Numbered from the stretch's first letter, positions 54,343-64,000 are shown. The stretch is DNA of 64,000 bases from Candidatus Paracaedibacteraceae bacterium (GCA_030694965.1 JAUYTZ010000009.1:130427-194426), one strand, 5' to 3'. Numbers and translations: made by a program. The notes: generated by a model not told the origin, from the sequence alone.

Positions 54343-56199
54343 TTATTTTTCGTGAAAATAATCATAAATCTTTTGAGCGACAGCGTGACTAATACCTTCA
54401 ATGCGTTCTAAATCAGAAATAGCGGCGATTGATACATTTTTTGCAGATCCAAAGTGAAGCAGAAGTTTTTTCTTGCGAGAGGCACCAATGCCCGGAATTC
54501 CATCAAGTGCTGATTTGATAAGTGTTTTTCCTCGTTTTTGTCGGTGCGTACCAATTGCAAAACGGTGTGCTTCATCGCGTAAGCGTTGTAGAAAATGTAA
54601 AAAAGGATCATCAATTGGTAATTGAAAAGTTTCTTTGCCTTTCATAAAAAATTGCTCTCGGCCTGCATTTCTATCAATACCTTTTGCAATTCCAACAACC
54701 GGGATGCTTACCTTAAGTTCAGCTAAAGCTGTTTCAACAGCTGAAAGTTGTCCTTGTCCTCCATCAATAAGCAACAAATCAGGTTTTCCCCAATCTTCAA
54801 TATGTTGAAAACGCCTTTTTAAAAATTCATACATCATGCCAAAATCATCATTAGATGCAGCTTCTTTTGGATTAAATTTACGGTATGATTTTTTATCAAA
54901 GCCTTTTTGAGTAGCAACTACCATAACACCACAGGCATGTGTTCCTTGTAGATGGCTATTGTCATAGATTTCAATGCGTTCAGGTGTTCTCTCGAGATCA
55001 AAAAGGGGCTGCATACCTTCAAAAAGTTTTTTCATATTATCAGAATCAGCAGTTTTTCGAGAAATTGTATCATGCGCATTTTTAAGAGCAAGTTGGATGA
55101 GCTCTGCCTTAAGTCCTTGCTTTGGTGTTTCAATAATTGTCTTTTCAGAGTGGAGCAGAGTTAGTGCATTTTGAATAAGCTCTCGATCGTCAATTGTATG
55201 GCTTAGCAAAATAAGTGGGGCAGGAGAGCGCTCTTGGTAAAACTGTGTAATGAAGGCATTGAGGCTGCTTGACTCTGTTTTGTCACAAGCATGCGCTAGA
55301 AAAAATGAAGTTGTGCCCAAATTTTGTCCATACCTAAAGAAAAAAACTTGCACGCAAGTTACACCTTCTTTTTTTACAATTGCTATAACATCTGCATTGC
55401 GAACGCCGCTAACATTTACACGTTGGTGTGCTTGTATTTTTGTTATGAGTTTTAAAGTGTCCCTTATTTGGGCAGCTTTTTCAAATTCAAGTTCATCACT
55501 AAGTCGCATCATCTTTTCTGATAATACTTTTTGCACGTTATCTCCCTTGCCAAGTAGAAAGTTTTTTGCGTATTGAACTGAGTCTTTATACTCCTCTTGC
55601 TCGATCCTTTTAACGCAAGGCGCAGTACACCTCTTAATGTGATGTTGAAGGCAAGGTCTTTCGCGGTTGCAAAAATAGCTGTCGGTACAATTACGGATTT
55701 TAAAAACTTTCTGGATGACCAGAATAGCTTCATCAACGGCTGCAATGTTTGCAAATGGACCAAAATAGTCTCCGGGGATGGTTTGTGGACCTCTGTGCTT
55801 TAATATGCGCGGGTATGCATGGTCTTTTGTTATTAGAATATACGGAAATGATTTATCATCTTTCAATAAGATATTGTATCGAGGCTGATGTTTCTTAATT
55901 AAATTTGCTTCAAGTAAGAGAGCTTCTGTTTCAGTATGAGTTGTAACGATTTCCATTTTAAGTGTTTCAGAAACCATACGTTGCAAACGATTAGGTAGTT
56001 TATCTGTGTGGGTATATGCAATGACTCGTTTTTTTAAGTTTTTTGCTTTTCCTATGTATAAAATAGTATCTTTATCATCCAGCATACGATACACACCCGC
56101 GTCTGAGGTGAGAGTGCGCACTATGTCACGAATGATGTTCGCACCTCGTGCAAGACGATCAGTGTTGGTATTTTTTTCAGTAAGATGTGTCTGTTTCAT
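54343..56199 (-). CDS. uvrC: Excinuclease ABC subunit C
   Basis: Makes both incisions in nucleotide excision repair. GIY-YIG nuclease at the start (DAGVYRMLDDKDTILYIGKAKNLKKRV), UVR domain (LEFEKAAQIRDTL), RNase H-like second nuclease (IEIYDNSHLQGTHACGVMVV, LLLIDGGQGQLSAV) and C-terminal helix-hairpin-helix pair. The length of 618 aa is normal. Confidence 0.97.
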   Translation of the reverse strand: MKQTHLTEKNTNTDRLARGANIIRDIVRTLTSDAGVYRMLDDKDTILYIGKAKNLKKRVIAYTHTDKLPNRLQRMVSETLKMEIVTTHTETEALLLEANLIKKHQPRYNILLKDDKSFPYILITKDHAYPRILKHRGPQTIPGDYFGPFANIAAVDEAILVIQKVFKIRNCTDSYFCNRERPCLQHHIKRCTAPCVKRIEQEEYKDSVQYAKNFLLGKGDNVQKVLSEKMMRLSDELEFEKAAQIRDTLKLITKIQAHQRVNVSGVRNADVIAIVKKEGVTCVQVFFFRYGQNLGTTSFFLAHACDKTESSSLNAFITQFYQERSPAPLILLSHTIDDRELIQNALTLLHSEKTIIETPKQGLKAELIQLALKNAHDTISRKTADSDNMKKLFEGMQPLFDLERTPERIEIYDNSHLQGTHACGVMVVATQKGFDKKSYRKFNPKEAASNDDFGMMYEFLKRRFQHIEDWGKPDLLLIDGGQGQLSAVETALAELKVSIPVVGIAKGIDRNAGREQFFMKGKETFQLPIDDPFLHFLQRLRDEAHRFAIGTHRQKRGKTLIKSALDGIPGIGASRKKKLLLHFGSAKNVSIAAISDLERIEGISHAVAQKIYDYFHEK

Positions 56200-56448
56200 T
56201 TTATTGAGCGATACATTGGGAGCATAGTTATAATGTCTTTATAGTGCTACATTAATCTATTCTGGCAAAACAAGCTATATCCATCCTAAATTAGTAAATT
56301 GATTCAAGATAAAAGTTTTTAAAAGTGAATTCATATTGACTCAATTTATCAGTGCTTTAAAGTAAATATAAGACAGTCATATGATTCATTTTTAAATGTT
56401 TCAGTGAGAAATAGAAAGTCTTTTTCTCAGTATTTAAGGTAAATGCTC

Positions 56449-56955
56449 ATGAATGAAAACACAGATGAAATGATACGCGTTAATCACGCTGGCGAATATG
56501 GTGCTACACGTATTTATGCGGGACAGTTGTTTATACTTACGAATGATGAAACAATCCGGCATATGGCAGAGCAAGAACAAGAACATCTTGATGCATTTCA
56601 ACAGATGATAATCGAACGTCGTGTGCGCCCTTCTTTGCTGCAGCCAATATGGTATGTGGGCGGTTTCTTGATGGGGGCATTAACGGCCGCCATGGGTAGA
56701 AATGTTGCACACGCATGTACAGCTGCTGTAGAAACAGTCATTGATAAACATTATCAAGACCAAATAAGTGAGTTGTCTATCTCTGCAGATATTGAATTAA
56801 AGGATTTAGTTACGAAGTGTCATAAAGAAGAATGCGAACACCACGATATTGCTATAAATGAGGCAGGCGTTGATCTTGCAATGACATATCCTATAATAAC
56901 GTCTGTCGTAGAGCGTATTACAAAAGTAGCTATTGAGATTGCAAAAAAAGTTTAA
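56449..56955 (+). CDS. coq7: COQ7-type ubiquinone biosynthesis hydroxylase
   Basis: Di-iron enzyme making 5-hydroxy intermediates in ubiquinone synthesis. Iron ligands: RVNHAGEYGATRIYAG, MAEQEQEHLDAFQQMI and CHKEECEHHDIAI. The length of 169 aa is typical of the short alphaproteobacterial/eukaryotic form. ATG at 56449 has AAGG 9 nt upstream (another ATG two codons earlier). Supports aerobic, ubiquinone-based respiration. Confidence 0.95.
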   Translation: MNENTDEMIRVNHAGEYGATRIYAGQLFILTNDETIRHMAEQEQEHLDAFQQMIIERRVRPSLLQPIWYVGGFLMGALTAAMGRNVAHACTAAVETVIDKHYQDQISELSISADIELKDLVTKCHKEECEHHDIAINEAGVDLAMTYPIITSVVERITKVAIEIAKKV

Positions 56956-56969
56956 CTTTCAAAATGTAT

Positions 56970-58154
56970 TTAAAAAACTTCTTTTTCACAACGTAACCTG
57001 TTGAGTAATAGATTAAAGTCATCTTTTCTTAAATCAATATAATCATCTGCAATGCGAATTAACTCTCTTAAGTTAGTAGGATCTGTGTTATCCATCTTAC
57101 TGTTTTCAGGATTTAGTCTTGGAGTCCAACGGGTGTAATCTCCTGAAAAAATAGTGTGAGGGATACCATGTGAGTCTTGTTTTGGAGAAAACATGTTTTT
57201 TAGAAATTCATGATCATTTTCTGCCTGTGCGTTTGTAAAAATGCGCACAAGATGTGGAGCCCATTTTATAATCCCTGCATCTTTCATGTTTTTATAATAA
57301 AGAGGTTTGTTTGCTTTTCCTGAACCAATAGAAACAACTTCAAAGCTTGTTGCCTCTGGGTAGAGATCGCGTCCTTTTGATAAAACACTAAGTGCGGGGT
57401 TATTTGCCCCTGTTCCACCATCAGTTAATACATATGGATTTGCTTTTCCTGCGACAGGGTGAGCAAAACAGGGCCTGAAAAAGCTAGCTGCAGCTGATGT
57501 TGCGGAAATAGCATCAACTTTTGTAAATGTGGATTCATTCTCCCAGCTTGTAATAATTTTAAAATTTTGATTGACTATATTGTAAGTAACAACCGCTGTT
57601 GGTATAACTGTGTGACTTGTTATGTCATCTCCCAAATATTCGTGGGTAACTGAGCGAAATTTTTCAGAGTCATATTTGGGGCCCAATAATCCATTTAAAG
57701 AGCTATATTGCGGACTAAATAATTCTTCCGAGCGCTCTAATAAAATATTAACAAGGTCTCGTGCTGAGTATTTAGGTTTTGTGGGATCTCCTTCACTAGG
57801 AGCCGTTAAGAATGTTGCAAGAATACCGCCTGCTGAAGTACCCCCGACAAGATGAAATATTTCGCAAATAGGTTTTTCTAAATTTTCTTCAATATGTTGT
57901 AAAATGCGAGCTTCAATAATACCTCGAACACCGCCACCATCAAGACTTAGAAGACGAACTTTTTTTTGTGGTTGGGTTTCTTTTTGTAATTCAGCATGTG
58001 CAGGCAGTATGTATGTCTGAGTAATAGGAGGGGGGATTAATAGCCCAAAATCATTTTGAACTGCACATGCGTTAACACTTTCTAGATGTATGAAAAAGAA
58101 TAATATGGAATATATATTTAAATATTTAGATATATGTTTGATATTTATAAACAT
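56970..58154 (-). CDS. Secreted patatin-like phospholipase
   Basis: Acyl hydrolase with a Ser-Asp dyad. A signal peptide occupies about residues 8-29 (LNIYSILFFFIHLESVNAC). The patatin domain then has the oxyanion loop LSLDGGGVRGIIEARIL, the nucleophile HLVGGTSAGGILATFL and the Asp in VLTDGGTGANNPAL. About 360 mature residues. Secreted patatins (ExoU-like or Rickettsia Pat) act on host membranes; whether this one is exported out of the cell is inference. An inverted repeat sits just upstream. It converges with coq7. Confidence 0.9.
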   Translation of the reverse strand: MFINIKHISKYLNIYSILFFFIHLESVNACAVQNDFGLLIPPPITQTYILPAHAELQKETQPQKKVRLLSLDGGGVRGIIEARILQHIEENLEKPICEIFHLVGGTSAGGILATFLTAPSEGDPTKPKYSARDLVNILLERSEELFSPQYSSLNGLLGPKYDSEKFRSVTHEYLGDDITSHTVIPTAVVTYNIVNQNFKIITSWENESTFTKVDAISATSAAASFFRPCFAHPVAGKANPYVLTDGGTGANNPALSVLSKGRDLYPEATSFEVVSIGSGKANKPLYYKNMKDAGIIKWAPHLVRIFTNAQAENDHEFLKNMFSPKQDSHGIPHTIFSGDYTRWTPRLNPENSKMDNTDPTNLRELIRIADDYIDLRKDDFNLLLNRLRCEKEVF

Positions 58155-58172
58155 TTATATTCCTAATCTTAA

Positions 58173-58192
58173 TTGTATATTTAACTATACAA
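58173..58192. promoter_or_regulatory. Operator-like inverted repeat upstream of the patatin gene
   Basis: TTGTATA-TTTAAC-TATACAA is a perfect 7-6-7 inverted repeat 18 bp before the patatin ATG. Position and symmetry fit a repressor operator overlapping the promoter or 5' UTR. No adjacent regulator gene is present. Confidence 0.4.
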
Positions 58193-58402
58193 TGGTAATT
58201 AGGGTTTAAAATTTAACAAAAGGTTAACAGATGGTATATGATGTTAATTTTAATAAAAACAAATTTAAGAATTTTTGTTTTTTGATCTGAATTAATATAA
58301 ATTGTTATTTTATTTTTTAATACCTTTTTGCGGTTTAATTTTTAAGTGGGAATAAAAATACATTTTTTGGTTATAACATGTATTTTCAAAATAAATGGTA
58401 TA

Positions 58403-59725
58403 TCATGAAATAGATATATCAATCATTGTGCGTGAAACTTTTTTGAGAGCTTTTTGCTGCCATAGCCAAACAGGAACTCCAGCAATTAAAATAATACATG
58501 ACCACATAATCATAATAAAACTTGCTCCCCAAATTGCCCATATGGAAAAAAGAAGTGAGAATAAGCCAATTAGAACTTTGTTTACTGTAAAATGATTTTC
58601 TCTTCTTAATATAACAAAGTAGGATGCTATGCATGCAAGATACACGATTAAACACAAAGTTAGAGAAAAATCTATGATGAAGTTAAATTGTTGTAATAAA
58701 GACGTAGACATCGATAAAGCAACAAATGGGATTGAGCACAAAGATGAAATAACAATTCCCCAAAGTGGAGCCCCTTTTTGTGTTGTGCCTTTAAATATCT
58801 TAGGAAAGAGACCATCATTAGCAGCGCCAAATGCTATTCTGCCCACAACAATTGTCCACCCGTTAAGAGCTCCAATACAGCAAAGTGCAGCAACTATAGC
58901 GACAGGTATACCCCATTGCCCACCAAACAAAATTGATGCTAAATCAGCATAGGGCGCTTTTGAATGAAGTAATTCTGCGCGTGGTACAACTCCCATAATA
59001 GCAATTGTTCCAATAATGTAGACAAATGCAGCAATGAGGGTGCCAATTAAGATTGCGCGTGGAATATTTTTTTTGGGATTTTCAACATCAGTTCCCGGTA
59101 CTGTTCCCGTCTCAAAGCCAATAAAAGCCCACAGTGCAAGTAGAGCTGTCGCATTAACTGCAGAAAGATCTGATAAAGATGAGCCGTTAAAGGGTGAAAA
59201 ATTTTTAACATCAAGGTAAAACATGGCAATAACAGGGATTACAATAAGCGGAATAAGTTTTAGAATCGTTATTATAAATTCAAAGCGTCCGGCAAGTTGC
59301 AATCCTGCTAAACTTAAACTAGCTATAATAACAATTAATCCTGATTCCATTAAAAATGTTGTTATATGAGAAAAGCCACCACATACAGAGGATGTGTAGC
59401 CTATAGCGGCGACAACAAGAGCTGCGTTACTAACCCACGAAAGAACCCAATATCCCCAAGCTATAAAAAAACCAGCTGATTTTCCAAATGCTTCTTCAAC
59501 GTAGGTGTGTGGACCACCAATCTTGGGGCTACGTGAGCTAAGTTCAGCAAACACAAACGAAAGTAGTATTGCGCCAATTGATGTAACAATCCAACCACCT
59601 ATACAAAGTGTACCAAATGCGGCAAGTGTTGCAGGAAGCATAAAAACACCAGAGCCAATTAAATTTCCAGTGACAAGAGTGACAAGAGTCCAAAGACCCA
59701 TTTTTTGTGAAGATGAGGATGTCAT
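58403..59725 (-). CDS. APC-family amino acid transporter (AdiC-like)
   Basis: Twelve-helix inner-membrane carrier of 440 aa. VTLVTGNLIGSGVFMLPATLAAFG is the substrate-binding unwound helix 1, and LWAFIGFETGTVPGTDVENPKKNIPRAILIGTLIAA and GGWTIVVGR-like GALNGWTIVVGRIAFGAANDGLFP match the arginine/agmatine antiporter group. A host-derived amino acid exchange role is plausible. Substrate not determined. Confidence 0.88.
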   Translation of the reverse strand: MTSSSSQKMGLWTLVTLVTGNLIGSGVFMLPATLAAFGTLCIGGWIVTSIGAILLSFVFAELSSRSPKIGGPHTYVEEAFGKSAGFFIAWGYWVLSWVSNAALVVAAIGYTSSVCGGFSHITTFLMESGLIVIIASLSLAGLQLAGRFEFIITILKLIPLIVIPVIAMFYLDVKNFSPFNGSSLSDLSAVNATALLALWAFIGFETGTVPGTDVENPKKNIPRAILIGTLIAAFVYIIGTIAIMGVVPRAELLHSKAPYADLASILFGGQWGIPVAIVAALCCIGALNGWTIVVGRIAFGAANDGLFPKIFKGTTQKGAPLWGIVISSLCSIPFVALSMSTSLLQQFNFIIDFSLTLCLIVYLACIASYFVILRRENHFTVNKVLIGLFSLLFSIWAIWGASFIMIMWSCIILIAGVPVWLWQQKALKKVSRTMIDISIS

Positions 59726-60328
59726 AATAGATATTCCAAAGACAAAAGATTAAAGAGAAAATAAATTGTTTATAAAGAAATAAAATTTAAATATAAAAAA
59801 TCGCACGAATATGCGCTAAAAAAAATATGTGAGCCTCACGGGCTTTCGTTTTATTTGGAATAATTTCACAGAAGTATCTTTTACACCTTAATAGTGTGGA
59901 TGATATTAGATTTTAACGCCTTTGTGCAACACTTTTTTGAAATGGTTGCAAGAATGTCTATCCATGAATAAGAAAGGAGATAGTACCGCTTGTTTTGAAA
60001 TGAGTCATTGATTAATTTCTATTTCTATAGAGCTCGTTTTGCAAAACTTATAATTCAAAAAGAATCCGGTGAAAAAAAATTGTCACAAATACATTAAAAA
60101 TAAAAAAAATCTGAAATGTTTTTTTCTTTAAATCTTACTATTCTATCTATAAATTATTGATCATTTTCTTTAAGAATGATAGATTACTATGACTTACCAA
60201 TTACGCTCTTGGGATGATTAATCATACCAATTTGTGTCAGATTTTATTTGTTAATAATAAAATGATTCTTGCACAAATGGGCAGGAGACGTTAAAAAGAA
60301 AACAGCTATATGAAAGGATAACCGGCAG
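59726..60328. other. Gene-free stretch between the AdiC-like gene and the nitronate monooxygenase gene
   Basis: About 603 bp, AT-rich, with promoters for the two outward genes. A weak hairpin AGCC-TCACG-GGCT near 59832 and an imperfect stem near 60162-60182 are visible. GTGCAACAC occurs at about 59929 but not the full IS-like 12-mer. No coding frame with support. Confidence 0.5.
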
Positions 60329-61729
60329 TTGATTAACCTTAAACCTATTTTTATTTCCGGACGAGAAGTTTTGCCTCTTATTGAAGGTGGTAAAGGTATT
60401 TCTGTTTCTAATGGGCAAAGCTCTGGAGCATGGGCTGCTGCTGGCGGTGTTGGTACTTTCTCAGCAGTAAATGCAGATTCATATGATAAAGATGGCAATA
60501 TTATACCTATTGTTTATCACGGAAAAACACGTCGTGAGCGTCATGAAGAACTTATTCAAAATGCAATTAAAGGCGGAATTACGCAAGCACGCCGTGCTTA
60601 TGATACATCTAATGGTAATGGTCGTGTTCATATGAATGTGCTTTGGGAAATGGGTGCGGTTGAGCCTATTTTGCATGGTGTATTATCGCAGACAAAAGGA
60701 ATCGTTCATGGGGTAACTTGCGGCGCAGGTATGCCGTTTAAGCTTGCTGAAATTTGTGTATCTTACGGTGTTCATTATTATCCGATCGTATCATCTGGTC
60801 GTGCCTTTAATATCTTGTGGAAGCGCGCATATAGCCACTTTGCTGACTTTTTAGGCGGTGTCGTATATGAGGATCCATGGTTAGCTGGTGGACATAATGG
60901 TTTATCAAATAGTGAAGACCCACAAAAACCAGAAGCACCACTTGAACGGGTAATCCTTTTGCGCAAAGTGATGCGTGAATGTGGTATTAGTGATACCGTG
61001 CCAATTATTATGGCTGGTGGTGTGTGGTGGCTTATTGAATGGGCTGAGTGGTTAAACAACCCACTTATTGGTGCAATTTCTTTTCAATATGGAACAAGGC
61101 CTTTACTTACACAAGAAAGTCCTATCTCAGATGCCTGGAAGCGTAAGCTTGTTACGTTAAAAGAAGGCGAAATATTCTTAAATCGTTTTAGTCCAACAGG
61201 GTTTTATTCTTCAGCTGTTAATAATGACTTTATGCATGAGCTAGATGGCCGTTCAAAGCGACAAGTTGCATATAGCGTTAAGCCAGTTGGAGATCATGTT
61301 GCAACATTTTCAGTAGGCGCACGAGGACGAGTTGTTTATTTAACACCGCATGATAAAGAGATGGCAGAATTTTGGGTGGCAAATGGTTTCGCTGAAGCAA
61401 TGCGCACACCAGATACGACATTAATTTTTGTGACAGCCGATTCAGCGAATGAAATCTTGAAAGATCAAATTGACTGTATGGGATGTTTGTCAGCGTGTAA
61501 ATTTAGCAATTGGGCACAAAATGAAGAAGGGACTACTGGCAAAAAAGCAGATCCACGGTCATTTTGTATTCAAAAAACATTGCAAGCGATTAGTCACAGT
61601 GATGACGTTGATAATCAACTTATGTTTAGCGGCCATCAGGCGTATCGATTTGGGAAAGATCCGTTTTACGCGAATGGTTTTGTACCAACAGTTAAGCAAT
61701 TGATAGAACAAATTCAAACAGGTTATTAG
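60329..61729 (+). CDS. Nitronate monooxygenase-like flavoenzyme with C-terminal Cys cluster
   Basis: TIM-barrel FMN enzyme of the 2-nitropropane dioxygenase group: GGKGISVSNGQSSGAWAAAGGVGTFSAVN at the start, TCGAGMPFKLAEI, YPIVSSGRAFNIL, GGVVYEDPWLAGGHNG with the catalytic-position His, PIIMAGGVWW, and ISFQYGTRPLLT. About residues 385-420 add CMGCLSAC and a further Cys, suggesting an Fe-S or zinc site; this long variant recurs in alphaproteobacteria. Start is TTG at 60329 with AAAGGA 11 nt upstream. Substrate unknown. Confidence 0.82.
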   Translation: MINLKPIFISGREVLPLIEGGKGISVSNGQSSGAWAAAGGVGTFSAVNADSYDKDGNIIPIVYHGKTRRERHEELIQNAIKGGITQARRAYDTSNGNGRVHMNVLWEMGAVEPILHGVLSQTKGIVHGVTCGAGMPFKLAEICVSYGVHYYPIVSSGRAFNILWKRAYSHFADFLGGVVYEDPWLAGGHNGLSNSEDPQKPEAPLERVILLRKVMRECGISDTVPIIMAGGVWWLIEWAEWLNNPLIGAISFQYGTRPLLTQESPISDAWKRKLVTLKEGEIFLNRFSPTGFYSSAVNNDFMHELDGRSKRQVAYSVKPVGDHVATFSVGARGRVVYLTPHDKEMAEFWVANGFAEAMRTPDTTLIFVTADSANEILKDQIDCMGCLSACKFSNWAQNEEGTTGKKADPRSFCIQKTLQAISHSDDVDNQLMFSGHQAYRFGKDPFYANGFVPTVKQLIEQIQTGY

Positions 61730-61748
61730 TTTTTTCTGTTAGTAATAT

Positions 61749-61784
61749 AAAAAAAGGCTTCTTAAATATAAGAAGCCTTTTTTT
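61749..61784. terminator. Bidirectional terminator between convergent genes
   Basis: AAAAAAAGGCTTCTT and AAGAAGCCTTTTTTT form a 15-bp stem with a short AT loop, giving T-runs on both strands. It serves both the monooxygenase gene and acnA. Confidence 0.93.
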
Positions 61785-61800
61785 ATATCTTATTTGTGTG

Positions 61801-64000
61801 TTACCCTAATTCACTTAAAACATACGGCAAAATACCGCCGCTTTGCATATAGCAAACTTCTTCACGTGTATCGATGCGACAAAAAAGTTCCACTGTCTCA
61901 GTTTTTCCATCAACGCGATGAATATGTAATAATACATTCATGCCCGGTGAAATTCCATCTTCAAGGCCTGTTATATCAAGTGTTTCATGTCCAGTTAAAT
62001 TGAGCGATTTGCGTGTGATTCCATCTTTAAATACAAGAGGAATAACGCCCATACCAACCAAATTTGATCTATGAATACGTTCAAAGCTTTCAGCAATAAC
62101 AGCGCGTATACCCAATAACCGCGTTCCTTTTGCAGCCCAATCACGTGATGAACCTGTTCCGTATTCTTTTCCTGCTATAATAATGAGAGGCGTATTTTTC
62201 TTTTGATAGCGCATTGCTGCATCAAAAATAGACATTATATTAGCATTTGTATCTTTTTCGCCTAAGAATCGTGTTACGCCTCCTGTTTGTTCCGGGGTTA
62301 GCTCATTTTGTATGCGTATATTAGCAAAGGTGCCACGCATCATAATTTCGTGGTTTCCTCGGCGTGCACCGTACGAGTTAAAGTCTAAAATATCAACTGA
62401 ATGTTCCATCAAGTAACTTCCAGCTGGCCCTTTAGGTTTAATATTTCCGGCAGGTGAAATGTGATCCGTCGTAATGCTATCTCCAAGAAGTGCTAAAATA
62501 CGTGCTCCCTTAATGTTGCCATGCTCTATTGCTTTCATATCGTTGTTGAAATAGGGAGGGTTTTTAACATAAGTGCTGTTGTTGTCCCAGCTATATGTTT
62601 GAGTTGGTTTTGCATCAATTTTTTTCCAATATTCATCGCCATTAAAGACAGTGCTATAACGTTTCTTAAACATTTCAGGTTTCATCACATTTTTAATAAC
62701 GGCATCAATTTCTTCTTTTGATGGCCAAATATCTTTTAGATAAATAGGCGTGCCGTTTGCAGCAATACCAATTGGTTCTGCTGTTAAATCAATGTGAGTT
62801 GTGCCAGTTAGTGCAAAGGCGACCACTAGAGCCGGGGAAGCTAAATAGTTTGCTTTAACTTGCGCATGAATACGCCCTTCGAAGTTACGATTCCCTGACA
62901 GCACACCAGAAACGGTTAAATCACCTGCTTCAATAGCTTTTGCAATAGGTTCAGCAAGAGGGCCTGAGTTACCAATACATGTTGTGCATCCAAAGCCAAC
63001 AATGTAAAAACCAAGTTTTTCAAGTTCAGATAGAAGACCGCTTGTGCTTAGATAATCTTGTGCAACTTGAGATCCTGGTGCAAGTGATGTTTTTACCCAT
63101 GGTTTAGACGTAAGACCTAATGCATTTGCTTTTTGAGCAAGTAGACCAGCTCCAATGAGTGCGCTTGGATTGGATGTATTTGTGCAACTTGTGATTGCTG
63201 CAATAACGACATTATGGTTGAAAAGTTTATAGTCTGCATTAGGAACATCAATGCCATCACCTACTGGTATTAATTCTGCAGCTGTTTTTTTTATTGTTGT
63301 TAAGTTAATCTTATCTTGTGGACGCTTAGGCCCAGCTAGGGATGGTACTACTGCATTTAAATCAATTTCGACAACTGTGTTATAATGAATTATTTGGTTT
63401 GAATTGCGCCATAATCCTTGTTCTTTAGTATATGCTTCAACGATAGCTATTTGTTCTTCGCTACGTCCTGTTAAGCGAAGGTATGCCAGTGTTTCATTGT
63501 CTACAGGAAAAAAACCGCATGTGGCGCCATATTCTGGTGCCATATTTGCAATGGTTGCTCTATCTGCAAGAGTTAGCGAATCTAGGCCATTTCCGTAGAA
63601 TTCAACAAATTTTCCGACGACTCCTTTCTTTCGCAAAATTTCTGTAATCGTCAACACAAGATCTGTTGCTGTACATCCAGTTGGAAGGTTTCCTTTTAAA
63701 TCAACCCCAACAACTTCAGGGATCAACATGGAAAGTGGTTGCCCAAGCATTGCAGATTCAGCTTCAATGCCGCCAACACCCCAGCCAAGTACACCAAGTG
63801 CGTTCACCATAGTTGTGTGGCTATCTGTTCCTACCAAAGTGTCTGGATATAAAAGACATTCATCTGTTTGAAGTTCATGTTTAAAAACAACAGAAGCAAG
63901 GTATTCAAGGTTTACCTGATGGCAAATACCTGTTCCAGGTGGAACAACTCTAAAATTTTCAAAAGCTTGTTGGCCCCATTTTAAAAAGGTATAGCGTTCA
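61801..64000 (-). CDS. acnA: Aconitate hydratase A (partial, N-terminus off the right edge)
   Basis: TCA-cycle enzyme interconverting citrate and isocitrate. The frame stays open to the window edge (reading ERYTFLKWGQQAFENF), so about 730 C-terminal residues are present and perhaps 160 are missing. Fe-S Cys ligands lie in AAITSCTNTSNP and GFGCTTCIGNSGPL; other marks are GTDSHTTMVNALGVLGWGVGG, VLSGNRNFEGRIH, SYGARRGNHEIMMRGTFANIR and AGKEYGTGSSRDWAAKG. AcnA rather than AcnB domain order. Confidence 0.97.
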   Translation of the reverse strand, partial: ERYTFLKWGQQAFENFRVVPPGTGICHQVNLEYLASVVFKHELQTDECLLYPDTLVGTDSHTTMVNALGVLGWGVGGIEAESAMLGQPLSMLIPEVVGVDLKGNLPTGCTATDLVLTITEILRKKGVVGKFVEFYGNGLDSLTLADRATIANMAPEYGATCGFFPVDNETLAYLRLTGRSEEQIAIVEAYTKEQGLWRNSNQIIHYNTVVEIDLNAVVPSLAGPKRPQDKINLTTIKKTAAELIPVGDGIDVPNADYKLFNHNVVIAAITSCTNTSNPSALIGAGLLAQKANALGLTSKPWVKTSLAPGSQVAQDYLSTSGLLSELEKLGFYIVGFGCTTCIGNSGPLAEPIAKAIEAGDLTVSGVLSGNRNFEGRIHAQVKANYLASPALVVAFALTGTTHIDLTAEPIGIAANGTPIYLKDIWPSKEEIDAVIKNVMKPEMFKKRYSTVFNGDEYWKKIDAKPTQTYSWDNNSTYVKNPPYFNNDMKAIEHGNIKGARILALLGDSITTDHISPAGNIKPKGPAGSYLMEHSVDILDFNSYGARRGNHEIMMRGTFANIRIQNELTPEQTGGVTRFLGEKDTNANIMSIFDAAMRYQKKNTPLIIIAGKEYGTGSSRDWAAKGTRLLGIRAVIAESFERIHRSNLVGMGVIPLVFKDGITRKSLNLTGHETLDITGLEDGISPGMNVLLHIHRVDGKTETVELFCRIDTREEVCYMQSGGILPYVLSELG

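Noticed and set aside
59921-59935. A third IS-end-like motif, GTGCAACAC, in the gap before the nitronate monooxygenase gene.
   Set aside because: Only 9 bases match and the conserved AGCC extension is missing.

Overview
The window is AT-rich DNA from an alphaproteobacterium. Supporting marks are a CckA-type hybrid kinase, an ELM1-like protein, a complex I NDUFS4-like subunit, a COQ7 hydroxylase, an RMND1/DUF155 protein, MaeB and an ftsE-ftsX-ydcF cluster. The low GC, small genome style and secreted patatin suggest a host-associated lineage such as Holosporales or a relative; that placement is inference from gene content, not a measured phylogeny. Both tRNA genes encode their CCA end.

Most of the window (about 1-11.5 kb and 13.8-64 kb) is ordinary chromosomal core. 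In order: a radA tail, umuDC, HU, hisS, pgeF, cckA, ELM1/NDUFS4-like/tRNA-Pro, mutY and dciA, gshA, potFG, an ABC exporter with tRNA-Ala, xseA and pepF, an MFS carrier, 3-hydroxybutyrate dehydrogenase, an L,D-transpeptidase, RNase E/G and infA, cytochrome b561, a phosphohexomutase, rhodanese, an RMND1-like protein, maeB, the redox/tRNA cluster grxC-trxB-tilS, rlmN-murJ, plsY, cmk, a PLP deaminase, lon, an RND efflux operon with a methyltransferase-like gene, ftsE-ftsX-ydcF, pheS, rplT-rpmI, murA, dcd, uvrC, coq7, a patatin, an AdiC-type amino acid carrier, a nitronate monooxygenase-like enzyme, and aconitase running off the right edge.

The part that departs from this is about 11.5-13.8 kb, a decay island. 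It begins where gshA stops some 60-70 residues early. It holds a signal-peptide protein made of exact 38-residue (114-bp) tandem repeats that has lost its ATG (ATA) and is split by a one-base shift at an A6 run; a 214-bp MITE-like element with 37-bp terminal inverted repeats; a broken DUF1328 membrane-protein gene abutting that element; two copies of a GGCTGTGTTGCA motif that looks like an insertion-sequence end; and an 18-bp tandem duplication. It ends at potG, on the side where the missing polyamine permease genes would be expected.

Functional links: umuD/umuC form a translesion polymerase unit; grxC-trxB-tilS are tightly packed; ftsE-ftsX-ydcF overlap at an ATGA; the RND pump and adaptor share a transcript with the methyltransferase-like gene; and rpmI-rplT end in a strong terminator just ahead of pheS, which has no pheT beside it. 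No CRISPR array, intact transposase, prophage or rRNA gene was seen.
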